NCBI GenBank assembly: GCA_900548745.1
Contig: URLQ01000012.1
Location: 1 to 32,362, forward strand
Length of the DNA stretch: 32,362 nucleotides
From: an uncultured Prevotella sp.
Lineage (GTDB): Bacteria; Bacteroidota; Bacteroidia; Bacteroidales; Bacteroidaceae
Direction: 5' to 3'
Numbering within the stretch: the first letter of the stretch is position 1; every line of letters starts with the position of its first letter. The notes under the pieces were generated by a model that worked only from the letters and a program-made list of their open reading frames with translations, had not been told where the DNA came from and did no database searches. The position numbers and the translations under genes were made by a program. Of the stretch, positions 8,116 to 15,394 are shown piece by piece.

Positions 8116-9762
8116 TTACTTGCAGTTAGGGCACCATGGCTTCAGCTGCTTGAAGAAGTCGTTGCCCTTGTCGTCAACGAGGATGAATGCAGGGAAGTCC
8201 TCAACGGTAATCTTCCAGATTGCCTCCATGCCCAGTTCTGGATATTCCACACACTCTATGCTCTTGATAGAACTCTGCGAGAGAACGGCAGCAACACCAC
8301 CGATAGTGCCGAGATAGAATCCGCCGTGCTTCTTGCAGGCATCAGTAACCACCTGTCCGCGGTTACCCTTGGCAATCATAACCAATGACGCTCCATGATC
8401 CTGGAACTCATCAACGTATGGGTCCATACGGTTGGCAGTGGTCGGTCCCATAGAGCCACAAGGATAGCCCTCCGGAGTCTTTGCCGGTCCGGCATAAAGG
8501 ATAGGATGGTTCTTGAAGTAGTCAGGCATCTCCTCTCCTGCATCCAAACGAGCCTTGAGCTTGGCGTGGGCAATGTCGCGAGCCACGATGATTGTTCCCT
8601 TCAGATTAACGCGTGTGCTTACAGGATATTTTGTCAGTTCTGCACGAACAGCGTCTATTCCCTTGTCGAGGTCAATCTCTATTCCTTTTGTTCCCTCGCC
8701 CGGATTGCGCAACTCCTCCGGAATAAGTTCTGTAGGATTAGAATCCATCTTCTCGATCCAAACGCCGTCGGCATTGATCTTACACTTGATGTTACGGTCG
8801 GCAGAGCAGCTTACGCCCATACCTATAGGACAGCTTGCGCCGTGGCGTGGCAGACGAACCACACGTATGTCGTGAGCCAGATACTTACCACCGAACTGTG
8901 CGCCGAGTCCAATCTTGTGAGCCTCCTCAAGAAGCTTGTTCTCAAGTTCCACATCACGGAATGCACGACCTGTCTCATCGCCCGTTGTCGGCAGAGAGTC
9001 GTAGTATTTTATTGAAGCGAGCTTCACCGTGAGCAGATTCTTCTCTGCAGAAGTACCTCCGATAACGAAAGCGATATGATAAGGAGGACAAGCCGCTGTA
9101 CCCAAGGTCTTCATCTTCTCTACGAGGAAGGGCAGAAGCGTGCCCTCGTTCTGGATGGTAGCCTTTGTCATCGGGTAGAAATATGTCTTGTTGGCAGAGC
9201 CACCGCCCTTGGCAACACAAACGAAGCGGTATTCGTCGCCCTCTGTCGCCTCGATGTCAATCTGTGCAGGCAGGTTGCAACGGGTATTCACCTCGTCGTA
9301 CATGTTGAGAGGGGCATTCTGCGAATAGCGCAGATTATCCTGTGTGAAAGTGTTGAACACACCGAGTGAGAGAGCCTCCTCATCCTCGAAGTCTGTCCAT
9401 ACTCTCTGTCCCTTTTCTCCATGGATGATAGCCGTACCTGTATCCTGGCAGAAAGGCAGAACACCTTTCGCTGCAGTCTCGGCATTGCGCAGGAACTGCA
9501 GAGCAACGTATTTGTCGTTCTCTGAAGCATCCGCATCATTCAGGATCTTTGCCACCTGCAGGTTGTGCTCTCTACGTAGCATGAACTCCACGTCGTGGAA
9601 AGCCTGCTGCGCCATCTGTGTGAGCGCTTCCTTAGAAACCTTAAGGATTTTCTTACCCTCAAACTCGCTTACCGACACACCGTCTTTTGTAAGCAGATAA
9701 TATTCAGTAGTGTCCTTTCCAAGCTGGAACATTGGAGCATACTTGAATTCAGTTGTTGCCAT
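8116..9762 (-). CDS. Class I fumarate hydratase (4Fe-4S)
   Basis: This enzyme interconverts fumarate and L-malate in the cytosol. In Bacteroidota it runs mainly in the direction malate to fumarate, feeding fumarate respiration and succinate production. The 548-residue protein is full length for the FumA/FumB type, with both the alpha and beta parts fused. The three expected cluster ligands are at C105 (LPFCQDTG), C225 (TAACPPYH) and C319 (GVSCSADRNIK), close to C105, C224 and C318 of the E. coli enzyme. The C-terminal beta domain includes the conserved GPTTANRMDPY. A [4Fe-4S] cluster makes the enzyme oxygen-sensitive, fitting an anaerobe. It has its own terminator and a possible promoter upstream. 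Confidence 0.97.
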   Translation of the reverse strand: MATTEFKYAPMFQLGKDTTEYYLLTKDGVSVSEFEGKKILKVSKEALTQMAQQAFHDVEFMLRREHNLQVAKILNDADASENDKYVALQFLRNAETAAKGVLPFCQDTGTAIIHGEKGQRVWTDFEDEEALSLGVFNTFTQDNLRYSQNAPLNMYDEVNTRCNLPAQIDIEATEGDEYRFVCVAKGGGSANKTYFYPMTKATIQNEGTLLPFLVEKMKTLGTAACPPYHIAFVIGGTSAEKNLLTVKLASIKYYDSLPTTGDETGRAFRDVELENKLLEEAHKIGLGAQFGGKYLAHDIRVVRLPRHGASCPIGMGVSCSADRNIKCKINADGVWIEKMDSNPTELIPEELRNPGEGTKGIEIDLDKGIDAVRAELTKYPVSTRVNLKGTIIVARDIAHAKLKARLDAGEEMPDYFKNHPILYAGPAKTPEGYPCGSMGPTTANRMDPYVDEFQDHGASLVMIAKGNRGQVVTDACKKHGGFYLGTIGGVAAVLSQSSIKSIECVEYPELGMEAIWKITVEDFPAFILVDDKGNDFFKQLKPWCPNCK

Positions 9763-9810
9763 AATGCTTTGTGTTATTAATAATATTATTTGTTTTCAGA
9801 ATTATGGTTA

Positions 9811-9818
9811 CAAAGATA
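9811..9818 (-). promoter_or_regulatory. Probable -7 box of the fumarase promoter
   Basis: TATCTTTG on the minus strand matches TAnnTTTG, 48 nt upstream of the fumarase ATG. No TTTG is seen at the expected -33 distance, so this is a partial match. Read-through from the thiamine pyrophosphokinase gene upstream is an alternative, since no hairpin terminator lies between the two genes. Confidence 0.45.
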
Positions 9819-9873
9819 CAAATTATTTCTGATGATGATTATTATTTCGGGAATATTTTATCTGTTAATAGCA

Positions 9874-10503
9874 TCAAGGAATGATTTTCTTGTCATAAGT
9901 ACGGAATACGATATACGAGCCGTCGGCATAGAGAGTGAAGCTGTCGCCTGTGGCTTCGTTCAGCGTGCCTTGCCAAAGCTCACGATAGGCATAGGAGTCC
10001 CAGCGCAGGCCTTCGCTCTTTATCCCGAAACAAGATATGTTGAATATACTTACCTGCTGACGGGGGAATGAATCAAACGAGGTTGTTCCCCTGCAAGGTA
10101 TGAAGGAGCCGTTGTCGGTAAGCATTGCCGGACGTATGCCGAAGTCGCTCAGATAGTGTGGCAACAGGAAGATGTTGCCAAGGGTATGGTCTTCGCGTTT
10201 TCCTGTGGCTCCGATGTATGCTATATCCACAAATCCCCGGGATGCACAGTAGCGGGTTGCCTTGGTCTGGTCATTATCCTCCTGTTCACTCACCACATGC
10301 AGAACATCCTGATATTTTTCCCTTACTTCGGCAGACAAGGAATCGCCATCGCCTATTATGGCATCCGGCTGCAGCCCATGCTCTATTGCCGCTTGTGCCG
10401 CACCGTCGCAGCAGCACAAGAACTTTGCTCCATGCAACACCTCCAGCGGAATGCGGTGTGTCGGGAAGTCTCCGTTTGCAAGAATCACGCAGTCGTATTT
10501 CAT
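9874..10503 (-). CDS. Thiamine pyrophosphokinase
   Basis: The product transfers pyrophosphate from ATP to thiamine, making the cofactor TPP in the cytosol. The start MKYDCVILANGDFP gives 209 residues, normal for the family. A longer frame upstream exists but reads entirely through the preceding pnuT gene. The chosen ATG overlaps the pnuT stop as ATGA (10503-10500), which indicates translational coupling. Family motifs are GDGDS at 51-55 and DNDQTKA at 76-82, which bind the nucleotide and Mg. A C-terminal beta-rich thiamine-binding part follows. Its place as the third gene after a TPP riboswitch, a TonB receptor and pnuT matches the Bacteroides thiamine uptake operon, where the homologue is called Tnr3. 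Confidence 0.93.
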   Translation of the reverse strand: MKYDCVILANGDFPTHRIPLEVLHGAKFLCCCDGAAQAAIEHGLQPDAIIGDGDSLSAEVREKYQDVLHVVSEQEDNDQTKATRYCASRGFVDIAYIGATGKREDHTLGNIFLLPHYLSDFGIRPAMLTDNGSFIPCRGTTSFDSFPRQQVSIFNISCFGIKSEGLRWDSYAYRELWQGTLNEATGDSFTLYADGSYIVFRTYDKKIIP

Positions 10504-11123
10504 AGTCCTTCTCTCATCATCCGTTTCCATTTGAAATATCCGGCTATGGCTATAACGACATACAAGCCATAAAGCCCTGCCTTGAACGGTATACCCTTGC
10601 CTATATACAAATAGAAGCATACAGCATCTACCAGAATCCAGAACACCCACTGCTCGATGTATTTCTTGGCAAGCGCCCACAGGCCGACAAAGCTCAGCGC
10701 ATTGGTGAAGGCATCAAGCAGAGGTACCGTACTGTTGGTGAACTCCACCAATATCCAATATGTGGCAGCCCATGCCGCAAAGAAGGCTAACGCAACGGGA
10801 ATATATTTCCGGAGCGGCATGTGGGTTATCGGCAGTGTCTGTTTTTCCAGCTTGTCTGTCTGCTTTCCACTTGAGAATATATTCTTTATGACAGCGCCGT
10901 ATTTCCACATCATGTAGCCGTAGATTCCGGCAACGGTATAGTAAGCCACCATTCCGGCATCACCATACAGACCGTGCGACCAGTAGAGATAGATATCCAT
11001 TGCCGGCATTATGATACTTACAAGCCAAAGGGCTATATGCGCACGATACTCAAGCCATATATAAAGGAGACCGAGCAATGTGGTGAAGATGTCAAGCCAA
11101 TGTTCTGAAATATATTCGAGCAT
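10500..11123 (-). CDS. pnuT: PnuC-family thiamine transporter (PnuT type)
   Basis: This 207-residue integral membrane protein belongs to the PnuC family, whose members move vitamins by facilitated diffusion and rely on intracellular phosphorylation to trap them. About seven hydrophobic helices rich in Trp and Tyr are visible, including LDIFTTLLGLLYIWLEYRAHIALWLV near the N terminus and the conserved-looking WILVDAVCFYLYIGKG near the C terminus. Family membership alone would suggest nicotinamide riboside. However, coupling by a 4-nt overlap to thiamine pyrophosphokinase, together with the upstream thiamine riboswitch and TonB receptor, argues that the substrate is thiamine, as shown for PnuT in Bacteroides. 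The terminator between this gene and the receptor gene implies partial read-through or an unseen promoter. Confidence 0.88.
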   Translation of the reverse strand: MLEYISEHWLDIFTTLLGLLYIWLEYRAHIALWLVSIIMPAMDIYLYWSHGLYGDAGMVAYYTVAGIYGYMMWKYGAVIKNIFSSGKQTDKLEKQTLPITHMPLRKYIPVALAFFAAWAATYWILVEFTNSTVPLLDAFTNALSFVGLWALAKKYIEQWVFWILVDAVCFYLYIGKGIPFKAGLYGLYVVIAIAGYFKWKRMMREGL

Positions 11124-11180
11124 GTCAATCTTGTTTGAGGTTATTATTTTCGCAGTTGATTCTTTCTGCTGCTATGACTG

Positions 11181-11217
11181 AAAAAAATGCCGAAGCCCAC
11201 TGTGAGGCTTCGACATT
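11181..11217 (-). terminator. Terminator-like hairpin between the TonB receptor and pnuT
   Basis: On the minus strand a nearly perfect 12-bp stem (11217-11206 with 11197-11186, one mismatch-like G-U position) with an 8-nt loop is followed by a run of seven T residues opposite 11181-11187. It lies 22 nt after the receptor stop codon and 58 nt before the pnuT start. It probably lowers expression of the two downstream genes relative to the receptor. Confidence 0.85.
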
Positions 11218-11239
11218 ATATATAGGTGTTGCTGCACAC

Positions 11240-13528
11240 TTAGAATCTGAGTGTGAGGTTTGCCATTACATTGAATCCTGCAGCCGGAATGTAGGAGAAC
11301 CAGTTGCCACGCTTGCCACCGACGTATGTTCCATAGTCGTATGCCATGATTGCATAATGGCGAGCGAAGATATTGTTGAAGTCAAGACCTATCTTTACGT
11401 TCTTTATGCCCATGGCTTTCTTTACATCGCTCTGGTAGGCAAGATGCAGGTCAGACTGTGAGTAGCAAGGCATTGAGCTGAACTCGGAATTGTTGAGATA
11501 CTGCTTGCTGACGAAGTTTGTGTGCCATGTAGCACTCAGTCCCTGATAGTGGAAATCTGCAAAACCGTTGAGTATTGCGCTCGGAGAGTAGGCAAGTGTA
11601 GACTTCGAATAATGGTTGTGTACGGGGTCAACGTAGTTCCAGTCTGCATCATAGGCTTCTACATACTCGTCGAAATCCTTTATCTTGTTCTGGCTGAGAG
11701 TTGCATTTCCCTCAACACTCAGCCAAGAAAGCGGTGCCCAGCCTGCTGTAAGCTCCACACCCATACGATAAGAGTCTTTCACGTTTGTTGTAAGAGCCTC
11801 ACCGATATCCGATGTCTCACCGGTCTGCACGAGCTGGTTGTCATAATCCATATAATAGAAGTTTGCACCTGCATGCCAGTTGCTGCCGTCATACTGGTAG
11901 CCTGCTTCTACGTCTATTACCTTCTCCGACTTAGGATAAGGGTAGTTTCCGTTGTCGGTATAGTTGTTGCGCTCCGGCTCTCGGTTTGACATTGCTACTG
12001 AGGCGTATACCTTATGTCCGCCATTAGTATAGCTGACGCCGACTTTAGGATTGAAGAAATTGAAATGGTCGTCTACGTCAAGACGCTGGTTGACATACTT
12101 ACCGTCTTTCTCATAGAACTTGTCATTCAAACCATCTGTCGTGTAACGCACATAGCGATACTGCATATCAGCAAACACATTCCAATGGGTCAGGAAAGTA
12201 TACGTAGCCTTGATGTATGCGCTATAGTCGTCTTTCTCTGCATCTGAATCATAATACTTATATCTGCCGTCGGCACCGAAATACTTCTTTTCGAGAGCCT
12301 CATCCTTGATATAATCAACATATCCCCAGTGGGAGCCACGGAACTGCTGGATGTTGGTACCAGCAATGATGTCCCACTCGTCGGTCTTGAAGTTGACGTT
12401 GTATACTACACCGTATGTGTTCTGCGTCAAGCCCTTTACACGAACGGCATCTGTTTTGCCTGGTTCGTTGATGCCGAACTTGGAGAGACTCTTGTTTCCA
12501 CGGAAATCCTTATAGTAGCCACGGCCATAAGTATAGTGGAGTGCAATATTATGGCTCCAGCTCTCTGAAGGCTGCCATGTGGCAGAAAGTATATTATGGT
12601 TCTGATAGAAGTTGTCCGTCGTACGGTCCCACTTCCTACCATCACGGAATGTGAAAGGAACAAGCTGGTATTTGCCGCCTACCTCCTCATAATCTCCAAG
12701 CAGAGTGTTGCTTCTGCCAAGTCCCATGTTCCATATTTCCTTGTATGACTCGGTTCCGTTTGGACCAGAGATATAGTTCCATGCCTGACCTGTCTTCTCG
12801 AAGTTTCCTATATTCTTATAACGTATCTGGAACTTGTTGCCAAGCCATGTCAGTCCGCCATAATAAGAACCGGAACGTCCACGTGTGCCGTCAACAAAGC
12901 CGTCGGTAGCCGTTTCATGGTATGCTCCGTCAAAGATAAGATGGTTAAACAGAAGACCTGTTGAGAAGCTGGCTCCTGCATTATATGTGTTATAAGAGCC
13001 AAAAGAGCCTGTCAGTTCTGCGAAAGGCTTCTGCGACGGTGCTGCAGTAGCAAGGGAAATGGAACCGCCAAAAGCACCATCACCATTAGTAGAAGAACCA
13101 ACTCCACGCTGAATCTGCACGCTTCCCAATAAAGAAGCATAGCTGTTCATGTTTTGCCAGAATACAGTTTGGTCTTCCGGAGAGTTTAAAGCCACACCGT
13201 CAAGCGTGACATTGATGCGGCTGCCGGCAGCACCACGCATTCTCATGTAGGTAGTGCCGCTACCTGTTCCATTCTCGCTCCAAGCCACAATGCCTGGTGT
13301 ACGAGCAAAGAGGAACGGCAGTTCCTGACCTGTTGCTGAGAAATTCTGTAACTCAGATTTCTTAATGTTTGCCACAGCATACGGCGCACTCTTCTGCGCA
13401 CGCACAGCTTTGACAACCACCTCGTTCAGTTGATGCACATTCACTGTGTCAACCTTCTGCTCAGCAAGGGCTCTCTGCGCACAAAGGGTACAGACTGCAG
13501 CCATTGCCACTACATTAATTCTTTTCAT
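11240..13528 (-). CDS. TonB-dependent outer-membrane receptor, probable thiamine receptor
   Basis: This is an outer-membrane beta-barrel that should import thiamine using energy from the TonB-ExbB-ExbD motor. The chosen ATG at 13528 gives 762 residues with a signal peptide MKRINVVAMAAVCTLCAQRALA (cleavage near 22). The longer frame starting at 13621 would run into the riboswitch and is rejected. The plug domain lies at about 33-150 (RTPGIVAWSENGTGSGTTYMRMRG, then ITLDGV-like INVTLDGVALNSPEDQ). The barrel ends in the expected terminal aromatic residue (MANLTLRF). It is the first gene behind the TPP riboswitch and is followed by pnuT and thiamine pyrophosphokinase, the arrangement reported as OMthi in Bacteroides. 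Substrate assignment rests on that context. Confidence 0.93.
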   Translation of the reverse strand: MKRINVVAMAAVCTLCAQRALAEQKVDTVNVHQLNEVVVKAVRAQKSAPYAVANIKKSELQNFSATGQELPFLFARTPGIVAWSENGTGSGTTYMRMRGAAGSRINVTLDGVALNSPEDQTVFWQNMNSYASLLGSVQIQRGVGSSTNGDGAFGGSISLATAAPSQKPFAELTGSFGSYNTYNAGASFSTGLLFNHLIFDGAYHETATDGFVDGTRGRSGSYYGGLTWLGNKFQIRYKNIGNFEKTGQAWNYISGPNGTESYKEIWNMGLGRSNTLLGDYEEVGGKYQLVPFTFRDGRKWDRTTDNFYQNHNILSATWQPSESWSHNIALHYTYGRGYYKDFRGNKSLSKFGINEPGKTDAVRVKGLTQNTYGVVYNVNFKTDEWDIIAGTNIQQFRGSHWGYVDYIKDEALEKKYFGADGRYKYYDSDAEKDDYSAYIKATYTFLTHWNVFADMQYRYVRYTTDGLNDKFYEKDGKYVNQRLDVDDHFNFFNPKVGVSYTNGGHKVYASVAMSNREPERNNYTDNGNYPYPKSEKVIDVEAGYQYDGSNWHAGANFYYMDYDNQLVQTGETSDIGEALTTNVKDSYRMGVELTAGWAPLSWLSVEGNATLSQNKIKDFDEYVEAYDADWNYVDPVHNHYSKSTLAYSPSAILNGFADFHYQGLSATWHTNFVSKQYLNNSEFSSMPCYSQSDLHLAYQSDVKKAMGIKNVKIGLDFNNIFARHYAIMAYDYGTYVGGKRGNWFSYIPAAGFNVMANLTLRF

Positions 13529-13609
13529 TTCGGTTGTATTACCTTTTAAGGATGTCGCCCACGTTCCCACGCATCCGCCATCCCATACTTTAATAAATAA
13601 GGGGGAAAT

Positions 13610-13696
13610 CCAATAAGTCACCTACGCCGGCATTACCCGGATCAGGCATCGGGTCTGTTCTCAGCATCCGCAATTGCGGTAGCACCCCTTAATTGG
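13610..13696 (-). ncRNA. TPP riboswitch (THI element)
   Basis: Reading leftward, the conserved THI-box blocks occur in order: GGGGTGC, GCTGAGA, ACCCG, CCTGATC, GGGTAATGCCGGCGTAGG. Stem P1 can be formed by CCAATTAAG (13696-13688) and CTTATTGG (13617-13610), about 8 bp with one bulge. The receptor start codon lies 82 nt further on. The region between contains no U-tract terminator, so control is more likely at translation. One possible alternative pairing is TAAGGGG (13691-13685) with CCCCTTA (13604-13598), 7 bp, which would disrupt the aptamer. Confidence 0.96.
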
Positions 13697-13709
13697 CAGT
13701 TTGCCAACT
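13691..13709 (-). other. Hairpin between tRNA-Ser and the TPP riboswitch
   Basis: On the minus strand AGTTGGCA (13709-13702) pairs with TGCCAATT (13698-13691) around a 3-nt loop, with one G-U pair. The hairpin starts two nucleotides after the tRNA 3' end. Its 3' arm shares bases with the 5' arm of riboswitch stem P1, so the two structures are mutually exclusive. Only two T residues follow, so it is not a typical terminator. Confidence 0.7.
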
Positions 13710-13710
13710 G

Positions 13711-13798
13711 CGGAAAGAGGGGGATTCGAACCCCCGAATCGGTTTCGCCGATTACACGCTTTCCAGGCGTGCCTCTTCAGCCACTCGAGCACCTTTCC
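13711..13798 (-). tRNA. tRNA-Ser (anticodon GGA)
   Basis: The 88-nt sequence folds as a class II tRNA. The acceptor stem is GGAAAGG with TCTTTCC, and the discriminator is G73. The D arm contains GAGTGGCTGAAGAGG. The anticodon stem CACGC/GCGTG encloses the loop CTGGAAA with anticodon GGA, reading UCC and UCU. A long variable arm is formed by AATCGG...CCGATT. The T arm contains GGGGGTTCGAATCCCCC. CCA is not encoded. It lies 14 nt upstream of the riboswitch P1 stem on the same strand. Confidence 0.97.
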
Positions 13799-13844
13799 TA
13801 TTAAATAGTATTCTTGCAAATACACCTGTCAGGCTTTGCGGTTG

Positions 13845-13875
13845 CAAAGTTAATACTTTTAATAGATAAAACAAA
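13845..13875 (-). promoter_or_regulatory. Consensus promoter for tRNA-Ser and probably the thiamine operon
   Basis: On the minus strand TTTG (13875-13872) and TAACTTTG (13852-13845) are separated by exactly 19 bp, a perfect match to the Bacteroidota housekeeping promoter. Transcription should begin near 13837, about 40 nt before the tRNA. It lies just after the tatD stop codon. No other -7 match lies between here and the riboswitch. Confidence 0.85.
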
Positions 13876-13883
13876 AGAAAAAC

Positions 13884-14660
13884 TTAATTAATCGCAAAAA
13901 GATGCTTTGCCGTTGCCGTCGTAACCTTGTCTACTTCATCTGCAGACAAGCCATACACGGTGGCCATTTTCTCAAGCACATACTTCACATACGCACTTTC
14001 GTTGCGCTTTCCTCTCATAGGCACAGGTGCCATATATGGAGAGTCTGTCTCAAGCACAATCCTATCAAGCGGAACGTGTGGAAGCACTTCGGGGAGATGG
14101 GATTTCTTGAAGGTAAGCACTCCTCCTATACCAAGAACGAACTTGTCAAACGACAACAACTGCTCCGCTTCCTTTTCATTTCCAGTAAAGCAATGGAACA
14201 CTCCTCCCCTATCAAGCTGCTTCTCGTATTTACGCAATATGGCAACCATCTCGTTCTGTGCCTTACGGCAATGTATCATAAGAGGAAGATTATACTCTAC
14301 TGACCATCTCACTTGTTCTTCAAAAGCCTCAAGCTGCTGCTGTTCGAACTCACGACTCCAATAGAAGTCGAGCCCTACCTCACCGACAGCAATAAACGGA
14401 TGGTCGTGACCGTCAAGCATACTGCGCATCTTGGCAAGCACTTCACACCAGTCTTCTTTTACCTCCTCCGGGTGCAGACCTATCATAGGATAGGCATAGC
14501 CGGGATAGCGGTTACATGTTTCAAGTACAGAGGATATGGAAGAAAGGTCAATGGCCGGGACAAAGATTTTCTCTATCCCGGCTTCCTTTGCTCGCTCTAT
14601 GGCAAGATCTCTGTCTTCGTCAAACTCTTCTCCGTCAATATGGGAATGTGTATCTATCAT
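13884..14660 (-). CDS. TatD family metal-dependent hydrolase (putative DNase)
   Basis: TatD-family proteins are cytosolic metal-dependent hydrolases with a TIM barrel, several having 3'-5' DNase activity. The 258-residue protein has the expected metal ligands: H5 and H7 in DTHSHID, E94 in VGEVGLDFYW, H130 in MIHCRKA, H156 in VFHCFTG and D206 in LETDSPYMAP. Length is typical. It begins 4 nt after the unknown gene upstream, so translation is probably coupled. No hairpin terminator follows; the tRNA-Ser promoter lies directly downstream. Confidence 0.94.
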   Translation of the reverse strand: MIDTHSHIDGEEFDEDRDLAIERAKEAGIEKIFVPAIDLSSISSVLETCNRYPGYAYPMIGLHPEEVKEDWCEVLAKMRSMLDGHDHPFIAVGEVGLDFYWSREFEQQQLEAFEEQVRWSVEYNLPLMIHCRKAQNEMVAILRKYEKQLDRGGVFHCFTGNEKEAEQLLSFDKFVLGIGGVLTFKKSHLPEVLPHVPLDRIVLETDSPYMAPVPMRGKRNESAYVKYVLEKMATVYGLSADEVDKVTTATAKHLFAIN

Positions 14661-14664
14661 AATT

Positions 14665-15357
14665 TCATTTGGTTTTTTCTTTTCTTCTGTAATAATACTT
14701 TATGCCATACTTTTCACACTCCTCCACACGGTCGATAACTTTTTCGCCCATGAAATGTTTTTCTATATCATTCCATATCTTAAGGATTAGTTCATCTATT
14801 GAAGGGCGTACTTCCTTTAGCTGGCGTTCCATCTCACGTGTTCTCCGTTGTAGGACCTGATGTTTTTCGTATGCTTCCTTATATATCTCAAAGTGTGTAC
14901 TCACCATTCCTATTGTAGGATTGTATATCGGTCTGCCTCCTTTTTTGAGTCTTGCCTTCTCTCCGGCAATGATTTTAGGTCCCCATTCCAATAGTATTGA
15001 TATAGTCTGGAAATTAAGCGCAGCCATGTCGTCTGACAGAGAGTAGAACTCAAGTGCTTTTTTCTTGATTTCACCCCGCTCTATCGACATTCTTAACACC
15101 TGCATAAAATGACTCATATACAATACAGCATTTCTCTGCAACTTGTCTATCCTGCCTTTTCCTCTGCTCTGTGCCTTCTTGTCTATTTCATACTGATTGA
15201 CAAGCGTAAGTAATTTGTCGTATGCCGTTTTGGCCTTGTTTATATCCTTCCAGTCAATAAACCTGTCTCTTACGGTATACAATTCATTGTTTTCAAGCAA
15301 AGTGCTTAATGCTTTCAGCCTTGACTTGTCTGTATTTGGTAGTCTTCTATAAGGCAT
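14665..15357 (-). CDS. Conserved-looking hypothetical protein, helical and basic
   Basis: I do not recognise this family. The 230-residue protein is rich in Lys, Arg and Glu and is predicted to be nearly all alpha-helical, with a likely coiled coil near 155-190 (KEAYEKHQVLQRRTREMERQLKEV). There is no signal peptide or membrane segment. The N terminus (MPYRRLPNTDKSRLKAL) and the C terminus (EKYGIKYYYRRKEKTK) are strongly basic, suggesting nucleic-acid or ribosome contact, though no known motif supports that. It is packed between the polyprenyl synthase gene (37 nt upstream) and tatD (4 nt downstream), so it is a real, co-expressed gene. Confidence 0.8.
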   Translation of the reverse strand: MPYRRLPNTDKSRLKALSTLLENNELYTVRDRFIDWKDINKAKTAYDKLLTLVNQYEIDKKAQSRGKGRIDKLQRNAVLYMSHFMQVLRMSIERGEIKKKALEFYSLSDDMAALNFQTISILLEWGPKIIAGEKARLKKGGRPIYNPTIGMVSTHFEIYKEAYEKHQVLQRRTREMERQLKEVRPSIDELILKIWNDIEKHFMGEKVIDRVEECEKYGIKYYYRRKEKTK

Positions 15358-15394
15358 AACTTCTTATTAGATGTAGAGTATTTAATATAGAGTT

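Noticed and set aside
10504..10680. N-terminal extension of thiamine pyrophosphokinase
   Set aside because: The extra 59 residues overlap pnuT out of frame and do not resemble the family; the internal ATG overlaps the pnuT stop codon as ATGA.
10500..11123. Nicotinamide riboside transport as the role of the PnuC-family protein
   Set aside because: Family membership would allow it, but the TPP riboswitch, the TonB receptor and the coupled thiamine pyrophosphokinase make thiamine the better-supported substrate.
13529..13621. N-terminal extension of the TonB receptor from an upstream ATG at 13621
   Set aside because: It would translate the 3' edge of the TPP riboswitch and place the signal peptide 31 residues inside the protein.
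13691..13709. Rho-independent terminator after tRNA-Ser
   Set aside because: The hairpin has only two T residues after it and is followed directly by the purine-rich riboswitch start, so it does not fit a terminator.
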